A stretch of DNA of 6,775 bases from DASUME01 sp041179425 (GCA_041179425.1 JBEGTL010000450.1:1-6775); one strand, 5' to 3'. Positions 1 through 6,113 are shown, numbered from the stretch's first letter. The notes: generated by a model not told the origin, from the letters alone. Numbers and translations: made by a program.

Positions 1-4
1 ACGA

Positions 5-31
5 GGAAATTCACTAACGAGTCATGTTAGA
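5..31 (+). promoter_or_regulatory. Possible ECF/sigma-E-like promoter for the charge-block protein gene
   Basis: GGAAATT (5-11) is followed after 15 nt by TTAGA (27-31). This resembles the sigma-E type GGAACTT / TCTGA pattern at a slightly short spacing. A start site would fall near position 38-40 and give a leader of about 70 nt before the GTG at 109. One weak match in a GC-rich sequence can arise by chance, and no convincing sigma-70 promoter was found as an alternative. Confidence 0.2.
14..30. repeat. Dyad CTAAC-N7-GTTAG in the leader of the charge-block gene
   Basis: The arms CTAAC (14-18) and GTTAG (26-30) are exact reverse complements separated by 7 nt. The site is AT-richer than its surroundings and lies inside the candidate promoter at 5-31, so it could be an operator. 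The arms are only 5 bp long, so chance is a real alternative. Confidence 0.2.
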
Positions 32-95
32 GACTTTCAGCTGCCGCTCGTTTGTGCTCGTATCCGACACGACGCACAGTCCGCCGGCGTTCGAC

Positions 96-102
96 AAGGA
101 GG
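96..102 (+). promoter_or_regulatory. Strong ribosome binding site that fixes the GTG start at 109
   Basis: AAGGAGG sits 6 nt before GTG 109-111 and is a near-perfect Shine-Dalgarno. It decides against the earlier in-frame TTG at 52. That TTG would add 19 Arg-rich residues translated through the ribosome binding site itself and has no good site of its own. Confidence 0.85.
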
Positions 103-108
103 AGGGGT

Positions 109-1440
109 GTGACTGAAGCACAGCGTACGGAGGCTTTTGGCGATGAGTCCACTGAGACTCAGCAGAACCTCGATTGTGGAGCTGAGTGGGGTAGTGCGGA
201 CTCGAACGGCGAGGGGCCACCTCCGCGCCGACGCCTCGACGATGCCGAGGGCGAAGAAGACGTAGAGTCTGACGACGTCTCGGACGACGACGATGAGCCG
301 CTCGACGAGCGCGGCTACTGGGGCGAAGACGAGGAAGACGACGACCCCGGCACATTCATCGAGTCGGCCGATGGCGAGGGAGCGACGATCTCCGAAGAGG
401 ACGAGTTCGCGCCGAGCTTCTCCGTCGACGAAGACGAAGAGCCGCCCGCCACGGACTACGCGGCTGCTGCCTCCGGGCCGCCGCCGCCCGCGCCCGTCGA
501 GGGCCCGGTGCCGAGTCCCCTCAAGCCCAAGAAATCACGAGCAAAAGCCAAGCCCAAGGCGGCCCCGGCCAAGGTCGTGTCGGACGACTCGGACGACGAC
601 TCGGACGAGGCTGTCGACGAGGTCGACGACGCGGAGCTCGACGAGGTCGAGGGTCCCGCCATCGCCGCTTCTTCCAAGGAAGATGAGGACGAAGACGACG
701 ACGACGACGAGGATGATGCCGACGACGACGACGACGAGTCGGACGACGACGACGACGACGACGACGACGATGATGACGACGAGGATGACGCCGACGACGA
801 CGAGGAAGACTCGGCGGAGCTGAAGGCGCCTGAACCCGTCAAGTCTGCTCCTGCCAAGAAGGCCCCAAGTAAGGCCAAGTCTGCCCCCGCCAAGAGTAAG
901 GCCGTGAAGGCACCTGCTCCGGCCAAGGCAGCGCCCGCAAAGAAGACCGCTGCCAAGTCCTCTGCGACCACAAAGAAGACTGCAGCCAAGTCCGAGTCTG
1001 CTCCGGCCAAGGGCAAGTCCATTCCGCCCAAGTCCGTTGCGCCCAAGGCCGTACCGGCCAAGGGCAAGGCCCCACCAGCGAAGGCTCCGGTCAAGGCCCC
1101 AGCCAAGGCGTCCAAGGCTCCGGCCAAGGCGTCCAAGGTCCCGTCCAAGGCTCCGGCCAAGGCGTCCAAGGTCCCGGCCAAGGCCACCAAGAAGTCGGTG
1201 CCGCCGGCCAAGAAGTCCATCGCTCCCACCAAGAAGTCCATCGCTCCCACCAAGAAGTCCATCGCTCCCACCAAGAAGTCCATCGCGCCGACCAAGAAGT
1301 CGGTCCCGCCTGCCAAGGGCAGCGCGAAGAAGAGCGCGGCTCCCGCCAAGAAGCCGATCGCCAAGCCCAGCAAGGCGCCTCCGGCGAAGTCCAGCAAGGC
1401 CCCGCCGCCCGCCAAGGGCAAAAAGGGCAAAAAGCGCTAA
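109..1440 (+). CDS. Acidic/basic charge-block, intrinsically disordered protein (histone H1- or nucleolin-like composition)
   Basis: This 443-aa protein has no recognisable folded domain. Residues about 44-117 and 158-236 are Asp/Glu/Ser-rich, and the second block contains 13 consecutive Asp. A small basic Lys/Pro/Ala patch lies between them at about 138-155. Residues about 239-443 are almost purely Lys, Ala, Pro and Ser; this tail has no aromatic residue, only one Glu, and no Arg except the last residue. It contains two copies of SKAPAKASKVP and six consecutive KKS[IV][AP]P[TA] heptads. Lys/Ala/Pro tails of this kind occur in bacterial H1-like proteins such as AlgP/AlgR3 and Hc1. Pairing one with a long acidic region recalls eukaryotic nucleolin or Nopp140 only in composition. 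I infer a nucleic-acid or polyanion-binding role, possibly self-masked by the acidic half. The gene is monocistronic, ending at its own terminator. An RNA- or ribosome-associated role is equally possible. Confidence 0.85.
   Translation: MTEAQRTEAFGDESTETQQNLDCGAEWGSADSNGEGPPPRRRLDDAEGEEDVESDDVSDDDDEPLDERGYWGEDEEDDDPGTFIESADGEGATISEEDEFAPSFSVDEDEEPPATDYAAAASGPPPPAPVEGPVPSPLKPKKSRAKAKPKAAPAKVVSDDSDDDSDEAVDEVDDAELDEVEGPAIAASSKEDEDEDDDDDEDDADDDDDESDDDDDDDDDDDDDEDDADDDEEDSAELKAPEPVKSAPAKKAPSKAKSAPAKSKAVKAPAPAKAAPAKKTAAKSSATTKKTAAKSESAPAKGKSIPPKSVAPKAVPAKGKAPPAKAPVKAPAKASKAPAKASKVPSKAPAKASKVPAKATKKSVPPAKKSIAPTKKSIAPTKKSIAPTKKSIAPTKKSVPPAKGSAKKSAAPAKKPIAKPSKAPPAKSSKAPPPAKGKKGKKR
742..780 (+). repeat. 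GAC/GAT trinucleotide tract coding for 13 Asp
   Basis: Thirteen consecutive Asp codons, all GAC except two GAT near the end, form a microsatellite-like tract. Shorter GAC/GAT/GAG/GAA runs extend it on both sides over about 679-813. Length change in units of 3 nt would keep the frame and only alter the acidic block, so it is a plausible polymorphic site. Confidence 0.85.
1111..1176 (+). repeat. Exact 33-bp tandem duplication in the basic tail
   Basis: Positions 1111-1143 and 1144-1176 are identical at every base and each encodes SKAPAKASKVP. Full nucleotide identity, not merely protein similarity, points to recent duplication by slippage or recombination. Confidence 0.9.
1189..1314 (+). repeat. 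Six tandem 21-bp units coding KKS[IV][AP]P[TA] heptads
   Basis: Six 21-bp units lie end to end. The first and last encode KKSVPPA and the middle four encode KKSIAPT. Units at 1210-1230, 1231-1251 and 1252-1272 are identical at nucleotide level. The unit at 1273-1293 differs only at synonymous positions. The central copies therefore look like the most recent expansion. Confidence 0.9.
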
Positions 1441-1468
1441 GCGGCGCTTCGCGTCCTAGCGGCCACAC

Positions 1469-1510
1469 CACGAGCGCGAGCCTCTTCGGAGGCTCGCGCT
1501 CGTGCGTTTT
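1469..1510 (+). terminator. Strong intrinsic terminator with cUUCGg tetraloop
   Basis: A perfect 16-bp stem (1469-1484 pairing with 1489-1504) closes a TTCG loop with a C-G closing pair, the extra-stable tetraloop. CGTTTT follows at 1505-1510. It lies 28 nt after the stop of the charge-block gene and separates it from the next operon. The T tract is short, but the stem is very strong. An apparent GTG start for the next reading frame at 1502 lies inside this hairpin and is not credible. Confidence 0.9.
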
Positions 1511-1610
1511 GATGGTCTGAGCATCTCGGGGCACGGCTCTCTGCGAGCTTGTGCTCCGATTCTTCGCTCGAGCGCGAAACGTACGCATTCTTGCGCGGTA
1601 AGCTGCGACG

Positions 1611-2018
1611 GTGCGAGCTCGAGTTTCGGTCGCTTGGCTGTGGTTACTGGTGGTGCTGCAGGTCGCGATTCCCGCGTCTTACTACCTGGTGCGAGACGAC
1701 CGCGACGACGAGCGGTTCGCTTGGCGGATGTTCTCCAGTGTGCGGCTGACGCGCTGTCAGGTGCTCGCGTTCGACGGCAAGACGCCCCAAGAGCGTGCCG
1801 AAGTGGACCTGCCCAGGACCCTCCACGCGAGCTGGCAGCGCTCGCTCGAGCGCGGTCGCAAGAGCGTCATCGAGCGGTACTTGGCGACGCGCTGCGAGCG
1901 GCCAGACGTTCGTTACAGTCAGCTCGAGCGCTCGTGCACGAGCCCGTCTGGGCGCGCACTGCCAGGTCAGCTCTTCCAGTACGACTGCCAGGGGCGACGA
2001 CTCGAGGTGGTGCAGTGA
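1611..2018 (+). CDS. Small signal-anchored protein, possible detached VKGC-like segment
   Basis: This 135-aa protein has an N-terminal hydrophobic segment (residues about 7-26, rich in Trp, Leu and Val) with Arg before it. That pattern fits a signal anchor with the remaining ~105 residues outside the cytoplasm. The soluble part has four Cys (49, 95, 109, 126), which could form disulfides. Residues 16-43 contain a Q-x3-P stretch and then DDERFAWRMFS. From memory, this resembles the region just after the HTTM domain in bacterial vitamin K-dependent gamma-carboxylase-like proteins, where a Q-x3-P stretch is followed by a G-H-R-F-S-W-R-M motif. The GTG start is the first possible one, because an in-frame TAA lies 12 nt upstream; its ribosome binding site is weak. 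The stop overlaps the start of the HTTM gene, so the two products are probably made together. The family assignment is an inference. Confidence 0.8.
   Translation: MRARVSVAWLWLLVVLQVAIPASYYLVRDDRDDERFAWRMFSSVRLTRCQVLAFDGKTPQERAEVDLPRTLHASWQRSLERGRKSVIERYLATRCERPDVRYSQLERSCTSPSGRALPGQLFQYDCQGRRLEVVQ
2004..2018 (+). promoter_or_regulatory. Translational coupling junction GTGA with GAGG ribosome binding site
   Basis: GAGG (2004-2007) lies 7 nt before GTG 2015, and that GTG overlaps the TGA (2016-2018) of the preceding gene. The reading frame stays open upstream to 1502, but the extra 171 codons are an out-of-frame shadow of the small gene and begin inside a terminator hairpin. GTG 2015 is therefore the chosen start. 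Confidence 0.8.
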
Positions 2019-3439
2019 GCGCGCTCGAGCGCCTTTGGCGTGCCGCGTACCATCCCGCTCGCGCGTTCTGGCTCCTGCGAGGGCTCTACCTGCTGCTCGC
2101 GGGCGATCTGTGGCTCGACATGGTCGAACACGGTGGACGCTACGGCGTCGGCGGCTTCAACGTTGCGCACTTTTTGTGGCTCGACGACTGGCTGCCGCTG
2201 CCGACCGCGAGCAGCTACCTGGCCCTCGTGATCGCGAGCGGCTTCATCGCGTTGTGGCTGGCGCTCGGGCCCGCGCCGCGTTGGCTTCGCGCGGTACTGG
2301 CAGCCACCTACACGTTGGCGTGGATCGTCAGTCTGCACGACAGCTACCAGCACCACTATCTGCTGTCTTGGTTGTTGACGTGGTGCGTCGCGCTGCCCGA
2401 CCTGACAGCCCACGAGGCGAGACGCGAGACGCCGGTGCGGGGGTGGGGACTGCCGATGTTCGCCATCACCTGCGCCATCGTCTACGGATTTACCGGCGTG
2501 GCCAAGAGTGAGCTCGAGTGGCGCAGCGGAGATGTGCTGCGCACCATCACCAAGGCGCGCCCGCCTGGTGCGGCCGAGCCGGGCAAGTTCGACGCGGCGC
2601 GCGACTTGTTCGTCCAGTTCGGTGTCGATGAGGCGACCGTGTGGCAGCTGTTTGCGTTGTCCACCATCGCGCTGCAGTGGACGATCGCCCTCGGCTACTT
2701 GGTGGCACCGCGCCGCGACGAGGACCCGGCCCGCTGGCGCGTATGGGTCGTTTCGTTGGGTCTGCTCGCCGCGTTTTCTTTTCACGCAGTCGCCGAGATT
2801 TTTCAGGTCTTCGAGATCGGACTGTTCAGCTACTACATGTTGATGGTTGCCTTGGTGCTGCTGGGCCCAAGCGCGATCCTTACTCTCGGAGCGCGCGCCG
2901 TGAGCTGGTTGTCCGATCGCCTCGGCGCTTCGCCCGCAGACGAAGCGAGGGCGTCACGCGATCCAAAAAAAGACAGCGACCCAAAGATTGGTGTGACCCG
3001 TTTGTTAGGTCCGCTTCTGAGTGTCGGGATGCTGGCAGGTGTTGGCTACATCATTCCGCTGCCGGGTGCGTGCCTCGCATGCTGGGGCCTGTCGATCTTG
3101 CTGGTCGTGCGCGTTGGACTCAGCGTGATGAGGCGTGAGACCGGGGACGGGTGGGTCGAGGGGCGCCTTGGGGCGCGCGAGGGAAGATTGGAAACGCTGG
3201 CGCTCAACGCGGCTGCCAGCACTTTTGCCATGTGGCTCGCTCTGACGCAGACCGCTGTTCCTTTCGACTACTATCGACGTACAGCCGGTGAGCTGCAGCG
3301 CATGGGACGCCTCGAGGAGGCCCTCTCCACCTATCGGCTCGCGGAGCGTTATGCGCCCGAGGGCCAATCGCGTGCGGCGACCATCAGAGAGATTCAGCGA
3401 GAGCTCCGAGGAGACTCTCAGCACAGGAGGACACAATGA
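2015..3439 (+). CDS. HTTM (vitamin K-dependent gamma-carboxylase-like) membrane protein with TPR-like tail
   Basis: This 474-aa integral membrane protein has about ten or eleven hydrophobic segments, roughly at 18-36, 65-85, 92-108, 114-129, 146-163, 208-230, 243-258, 265-290, 330-349, 355-372 and 395-413. The order and motifs fit the HTTM fold. An Arg-containing first helix precedes a YQHHYLLSWLL stretch, then VYGFTGVAKSELEWRSG (about 156-172), then a His-containing helix at about 255-262 followed by an EIGLFSYYML helix. The Lys in GVAKSELEW (K164) lines up with the second Lys of the G-V-K-K-x4-W motif of human gamma-carboxylase, where the catalytic base is reported. After the last helix, residues about 419-464 look like one degenerate TPR hairpin plus an extra helix. 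Upstream it overlaps the small protein gene, and downstream it overlaps the nitrilase-like gene. HTTM is confident; carboxylase activity is not shown. Confidence 0.85.
   Translation: MSALERLWRAAYHPARAFWLLRGLYLLLAGDLWLDMVEHGGRYGVGGFNVAHFLWLDDWLPLPTASSYLALVIASGFIALWLALGPAPRWLRAVLAATYTLAWIVSLHDSYQHHYLLSWLLTWCVALPDLTAHEARRETPVRGWGLPMFAITCAIVYGFTGVAKSELEWRSGDVLRTITKARPPGAAEPGKFDAARDLFVQFGVDEATVWQLFALSTIALQWTIALGYLVAPRRDEDPARWRVWVVSLGLLAAFSFHAVAEIFQVFEIGLFSYYMLMVALVLLGPSAILTLGARAVSWLSDRLGASPADEARASRDPKKDSDPKIGVTRLLGPLLSVGMLAGVGYIIPLPGACLACWGLSILLVVRVGLSVMRRETGDGWVEGRLGAREGRLETLALNAAASTFAMWLALTQTAVPFDYYRRTAGELQRMGRLEEALSTYRLAERYAPEGQSRAATIREIQRELRGDSQHRRTQ
3425..3439 (+). promoter_or_regulatory. AGGAGG ribosome binding site and ATGA overlap
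   Basis: AGGAGG (3425-3430) stands 5 nt before ATG 3436. The ATG overlaps the TGA (3437-3439) of the HTTM gene by 4 bp. The site is much stronger than those of the first two genes in the operon, so the third product may be made in greater amount. Confidence 0.85.
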
Positions 3440-5055
3440 TCCGCGTCGCAGTGCTTCAAATCGAACACGAGCTCGAGCCGACCTCTGCCGTGGCGCTCTG
3501 CGCGCGTCTGATCGATCGTGCAGTGAGCGAGCAGTCGGCTCAGATCGTGGTGTTTCCGCAGCTCACCGCGCACGATGACGACGTCGATGCCGTAGACAGC
3601 CAGCTTGCCCGAGAGCTCTCGAGGCTGTCTGCGCAGTACGCCATCTGGGTGCTCGGCTCGGTCTCCATCGCCTCCTCACCGGTGTGTGTCTGGGCCGATC
3701 CGAGTGGACAGGTCCACGCGCGACCGTGCTCCGAACTCGAGCAGACCGGTGCGGGCAGCTTTGGCGCAGAGACTGCCCTCCTTTCCACGCCCTACGGAAA
3801 GATCGGACTGTGTGCCGGCCCGTCGGCGTTGCGTGCACGCGTGTCGCGCGCGCTCTCTCTGGCTGGCGCGCACCTGGTCTGCACCAGCTTGGCGGTCAGC
3901 TTGCCGCGTGTCCTGAGCCTACAGCCACCCGCGCGAGCCGTCGAAAACCAGATCTTCGTCGCCGTTTCTGCGCTCTACGTGGCGCATGTTGCGCCGTATC
4001 CCACGCACATGGAGACGCTACCCCCACCACAACATGGTGCAGACAGTGCGCGTCTCCACAATCAGATCGCAGGGCCCAACGGTCAGCTCGTCGTGCTCAC
4101 GTCATGCGCCGAAGGCTCGATCTCGATCGCGGAGCTAGCGCTGGGCACGCCTGAGCCTTTGTCCGATGCTGAACAGACGTCTCCGTCGAAGGCCGGGGAG
4201 GAGAGTATCCCTGCGGCCCCGCCGCGCAGTCTCTTCAGTCATGTAGACCGTTCTGACCGCAGTGTGGACACCGCAGTGCGCTCGTACGCGGACGATCTGC
4301 GGGCTTCGACGCTCACGGTGGCGACGCTGACGATCGAGCGTGAGGGCTCGCTGCAAGACACGCTCACGCGAACGGCAGAGCAGCTGCGCGACCTCGCCAA
4401 ACAAGACGTGTCGCTCGTGGTGCTACCCGAGCTGTTCTGTTTTGGGCCCGAGTTGAGCTGCCCGGAGAACGCTGCCGCGGAGTTTGTGAACGTCGTGCGT
4501 ACGCTGGCCGAAGCGTGCACGCGCAGCAGGATGCACGTGGTCACGAGTCTGGTCGAGCAGGTCAAAGATCGGCTGTTCCACACTGCGGTTCTGGTCGGGC
4601 AGGGCGGAGTTGTCGTCCGTCAGGTGTCGCTGGCCAGGGCGAGTCGTCTGCCTTGGGCCACGCCGGGTCGACGTGTACAGACCGCGCGACTGCCCTGGGG
4701 AAGACTCGCGCTGTCCGTCGGAGACGATGCGCTTCTTCCGGAGTTCGCAGAAAGTCTGAGTCAGGCCGGCGTCGACGTGTTGGCAGCACCGCTCGCTGCG
4801 GCGCATGCGGAACATGCTCGTCTGACTCTCCCAGCCATGGCGGAAGAAGGCAGGTACGCAGTGGTGGCCGCCGTAACGAGTGCGCCCGCACCGGAAGCAC
4901 AACTATCGACGGAAGACGTGGAGACCTCCGAGGAGGGTCGGCCCGGTGGCGGCTTCATCGTCGACCCGAGTCAGTTGTCACTCCACGTCGCGTCCAAGGA
5001 CGAGCTTGGTTTGCGCGCGACGCTCGACCTCTCTGCGCTTCGTTCGTCGCGCTGA
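3436..5055 (+). CDS. Tandem double nitrilase-fold protein, probably catalytically inactive
   Basis: This 539-aa protein has two carbon-nitrogen hydrolase domains, about 1-235 and 291-535, joined by a Ser/Pro/Ala/acid linker. Each starts with a beta-strand/Q- or T-containing opening and keeps other family landmarks: P[EQ] strand ends, GKIGL or GRLAL, GAxxLxxxxLA and GVDVLAAPLA, RAVENQIFVAV, and GPNGQ or GGFIVDPS. The nitrilase family normally uses Glu, Lys and Cys. In domain 1, Glu is Gln42 (FPQ), the Lys position appears to be Ser99 and the Cys position Gly128; Cys126 is two residues off. In domain 2, Glu332 (LPE) is kept, but Lys appears to be Gln396 and Cys is Gly429 (GDD for CYD). Active members are usually about 260-330 aa with one domain, although larger fusions exist. 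No signal peptide or membrane segment is seen, so it is probably cytoplasmic. I infer a scaffold or ligand-binding pseudoenzyme acting with the HTTM pair. Confidence 0.85.
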   Translation: MIRVAVLQIEHELEPTSAVALCARLIDRAVSEQSAQIVVFPQLTAHDDDVDAVDSQLARELSRLSAQYAIWVLGSVSIASSPVCVWADPSGQVHARPCSELEQTGAGSFGAETALLSTPYGKIGLCAGPSALRARVSRALSLAGAHLVCTSLAVSLPRVLSLQPPARAVENQIFVAVSALYVAHVAPYPTHMETLPPPQHGADSARLHNQIAGPNGQLVVLTSCAEGSISIAELALGTPEPLSDAEQTSPSKAGEESIPAAPPRSLFSHVDRSDRSVDTAVRSYADDLRASTLTVATLTIEREGSLQDTLTRTAEQLRDLAKQDVSLVVLPELFCFGPELSCPENAAAEFVNVVRTLAEACTRSRMHVVTSLVEQVKDRLFHTAVLVGQGGVVVRQVSLARASRLPWATPGRRVQTARLPWGRLALSVGDDALLPEFAESLSQAGVDVLAAPLAAAHAEHARLTLPAMAEEGRYAVVAAVTSAPAPEAQLSTEDVETSEEGRPGGGFIVDPSQLSLHVASKDELGLRATLDLSALRSSR

Positions 5056-5134
5056 GACGCGCGTCTTCACAGACCGCTGCTGACTACGCTGCCCCCTGAG
5101 TGTCTGTCGGGACTCGTCCAAGCGCGGCGTTGAA

Positions 5135-5150
5135 GCCCGGTCTGACGGGC
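5135..5150. terminator. Weak candidate bidirectional hairpin between convergent genes
   Basis: GCCCG (5135-5139) and CGGGC (5146-5150) can pair across a 6-nt loop inside the 104-bp gap between the nitrilase-like gene and the sigma gene. Neither side has a real T tract; the minus side has only TT. It is the best hairpin in this gap but a poor terminator. A loop-free 10-bp palindrome (5056-5065) directly after the operon stop is not a terminator. Confidence 0.25.
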
Positions 5151-5159
5151 CGCGATCAC

Positions 5160-5858
5160 TCAGAGCACAGAGGCAAGCGCGAGGGCGAGCTCGGGATTGA
5201 GGCGCGTTGCGTAGGGGCGCCCCTCGCCGCGACTGAGCGTCTTGACCTGCAGCGCGCGCCGGGCGTGGATGGTGGCCAGCGAGCTGCGCAGTTGTTTGCG
5301 CGCCTCGTGGATTCGCACGGCAATCGCGCCCTCGGTGGTGCCGAGAACCACCGCTGCTTCGGGATAGGAGAGGCCCTGCAGCGCCGTGAGCACGACCGCA
5401 CTCTTGAGGCTCGGGGACAAAGCATCGAGCCCTTCGAGCAGGGCTCGATACGTCTCTCGCAGCTCGAGCGCGAGCCTGGGGTCGGAAGGCGCGTCGACCT
5501 GCATGGCGACTTCGACGCGTACGTCGTCGAGCGAGACGATGCCATGCTTGTGCTCGCGCTGCTTACTGAGCGCGCGATTGACCGTGATGCGATACAGCCA
5601 GGTGAAGAAGTGACTTCGACCTTGGAACTCGGGCATGTGCCGGTACGCCTGCACGAAGGCGTCTTGTGCGATGTCGTCGGCGTCGCTGGCACTCCCGCTC
5701 AGGTGCAAAGCCAGCGCGTAGATGCGCGGGCGAAAGCGTCTTACCAGGCGACCAAAGGCCGCTGCATCGCCCTCGCGCGCAGCCGCCACGAGCTCGTCAG
5801 CGTCGCGCGCGCGTCGCTGTGCAGCTGTCTCGTGTGCGGAGTGGATGATCGACTTCAT
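5160..5858 (-). CDS. ECF-family RNA polymerase sigma factor (sigma-70 family, group 4)
   Basis: The protein has 232 aa from ATG 5858. Region 2 spans about 22-100, with DDIAQDAFVQAY (61-72) as the core-binding helix and FFTWLYRITVNRAL (84-97) as the promoter -10-reading part. An acidic linker follows at about 108-130. Region 4 spans about 138-192, with the helix-turn-helix GLSYPEAAVVLGTTEGAIAVRIHEARKQLR split over 162-191. A C-terminal extension of about 38 residues (195-232) follows. The frame stays open 45 codons upstream, but those residues are Arg/Ala/Pro-rich with no sigma character, and MKSIIHS fits a normal start; no strong ribosome binding site precedes it. An anti-sigma gene usually lies next to such genes, but none is visible here: the downstream neighbour is convergent and the upstream gene encodes an AT-hook protein. 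Regulation may lie in the C-terminal extension or elsewhere in the genome. Confidence 0.93.
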   Translation of the reverse strand: MKSIIHSAHETAAQRRARDADELVAAAREGDAAAFGRLVRRFRPRIYALALHLSGSASDADDIAQDAFVQAYRHMPEFQGRSHFFTWLYRITVNRALSKQREHKHGIVSLDDVRVEVAMQVDAPSDPRLALELRETYRALLEGLDALSPSLKSAVVLTALQGLSYPEAAVVLGTTEGAIAVRIHEARKQLRSSLATIHARRALQVKTLSRGEGRPYATRLNPELALALASVL

Positions 5859-5961
5859 ACAGGGCGCCGAGCGAGCACGAGCCCGTCGAGGTGCGCTTGC
5901 GCGCGAACGAAGGGCAGATGGCCCGCGGTTCGGGGCGACGTGCCCTCGAACTGCGTGCGCC

Positions 5962-5982
5962 CCAGCGTACCATGCACGCTGG
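5962..5982. promoter_or_regulatory. 7-bp inverted repeat CCAGCGT-N7-ACGCTGG, candidate operator
   Basis: The arms CCAGCGT (5962-5968) and ACGCTGG (5976-5982) match perfectly around a 7-nt spacer that holds CATG. The dyad lies about 104 bp upstream of the sigma ATG, a typical place for an operator. A small RNA hairpin in the leader is the alternative. Confidence 0.4.
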
Positions 5983-5994
5983 CACACGGGCACC

Positions 5995-6007
5995 GCGCAA
6001 TTTGCGC
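5995..6007. promoter_or_regulatory. Compact inverted repeat GCGCAA-T-TTGCGC
   Basis: Perfect 6-bp arms (5995-6000 and 6002-6007) surround a single T, giving an AT-rich centre in a GC-rich region. It could be a binding site for a dimeric regulator or a DNA-bending protein. There is no T tract and the loop is too small for a hairpin, so a DNA site is more likely than a terminator. Confidence 0.35.
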
Positions 6008-6087
6008 TTGGCGTCTCTGTCGCCGACCTGGGATAAGCGGCTGCACCGGACGTGCATCGGCGCTTCGCACGCTGGCCGTCTCATGTG

Positions 6088-6113
6088 TACGCCGCGGTTA
6101 CGCAACGTGGTTC
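6088..6113 (-). promoter_or_regulatory. Possible ECF-type promoter for the sigma gene
   Basis: On the minus strand GAACC (6113-6109) is followed after 17 nt by CGTA (6091-6088), near the GGAACC / CGTC or CGTT pattern of many ECF-dependent promoters. Autoregulation is common in ECF genes. The resulting leader would be over 210 nt before ATG 5858, which is long. Confidence 0.25.

Noticed and set aside
52..108. TTG start at 52 for the charge-block protein
   Set aside because: The 19 extra residues are read through the AAGGAGG site that serves GTG 109.
742..813. GAC repeats as a CRISPR or satellite array
   Set aside because: It is an in-frame Asp codon tract with no spacers.
456..1430. Long antisense open frame with poly-Ser and repeated hydrophobic units
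   Set aside because: It is the mirror of the GAC tract and the Lys/Ala/Pro codons. Low-complexity GC-rich coding DNA commonly leaves the opposite strand open.
1565..1574. Palindrome CGCTCGAGCG upstream of the small gene as an operator
   Set aside because: CTCGAG is a favoured Leu-Glu codon pair and recurs many times in this window, so the match is not informative.
1576..1600. ECF-like GAAAC-N16-GGTA upstream of the operon
   Set aside because: It would put the transcription start on top of the GTG at 1611, and the -10 element does not match well.
1502..2014. N-terminal extension of the HTTM protein from GTG 1502
   Set aside because: It starts inside the terminator hairpin, is Arg/Ser/Ala-rich with no HTTM character, and overlaps the small gene in another frame. 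GTG 2015 has a ribosome binding site and a GTGA overlap.
5859..5993. 45-residue upstream extension of the sigma factor
   Set aside because: It is Arg/Ala/Pro-rich, with no sigma region 2 similarity. The ATG at 5858 gives a normal ECF length before region 2.
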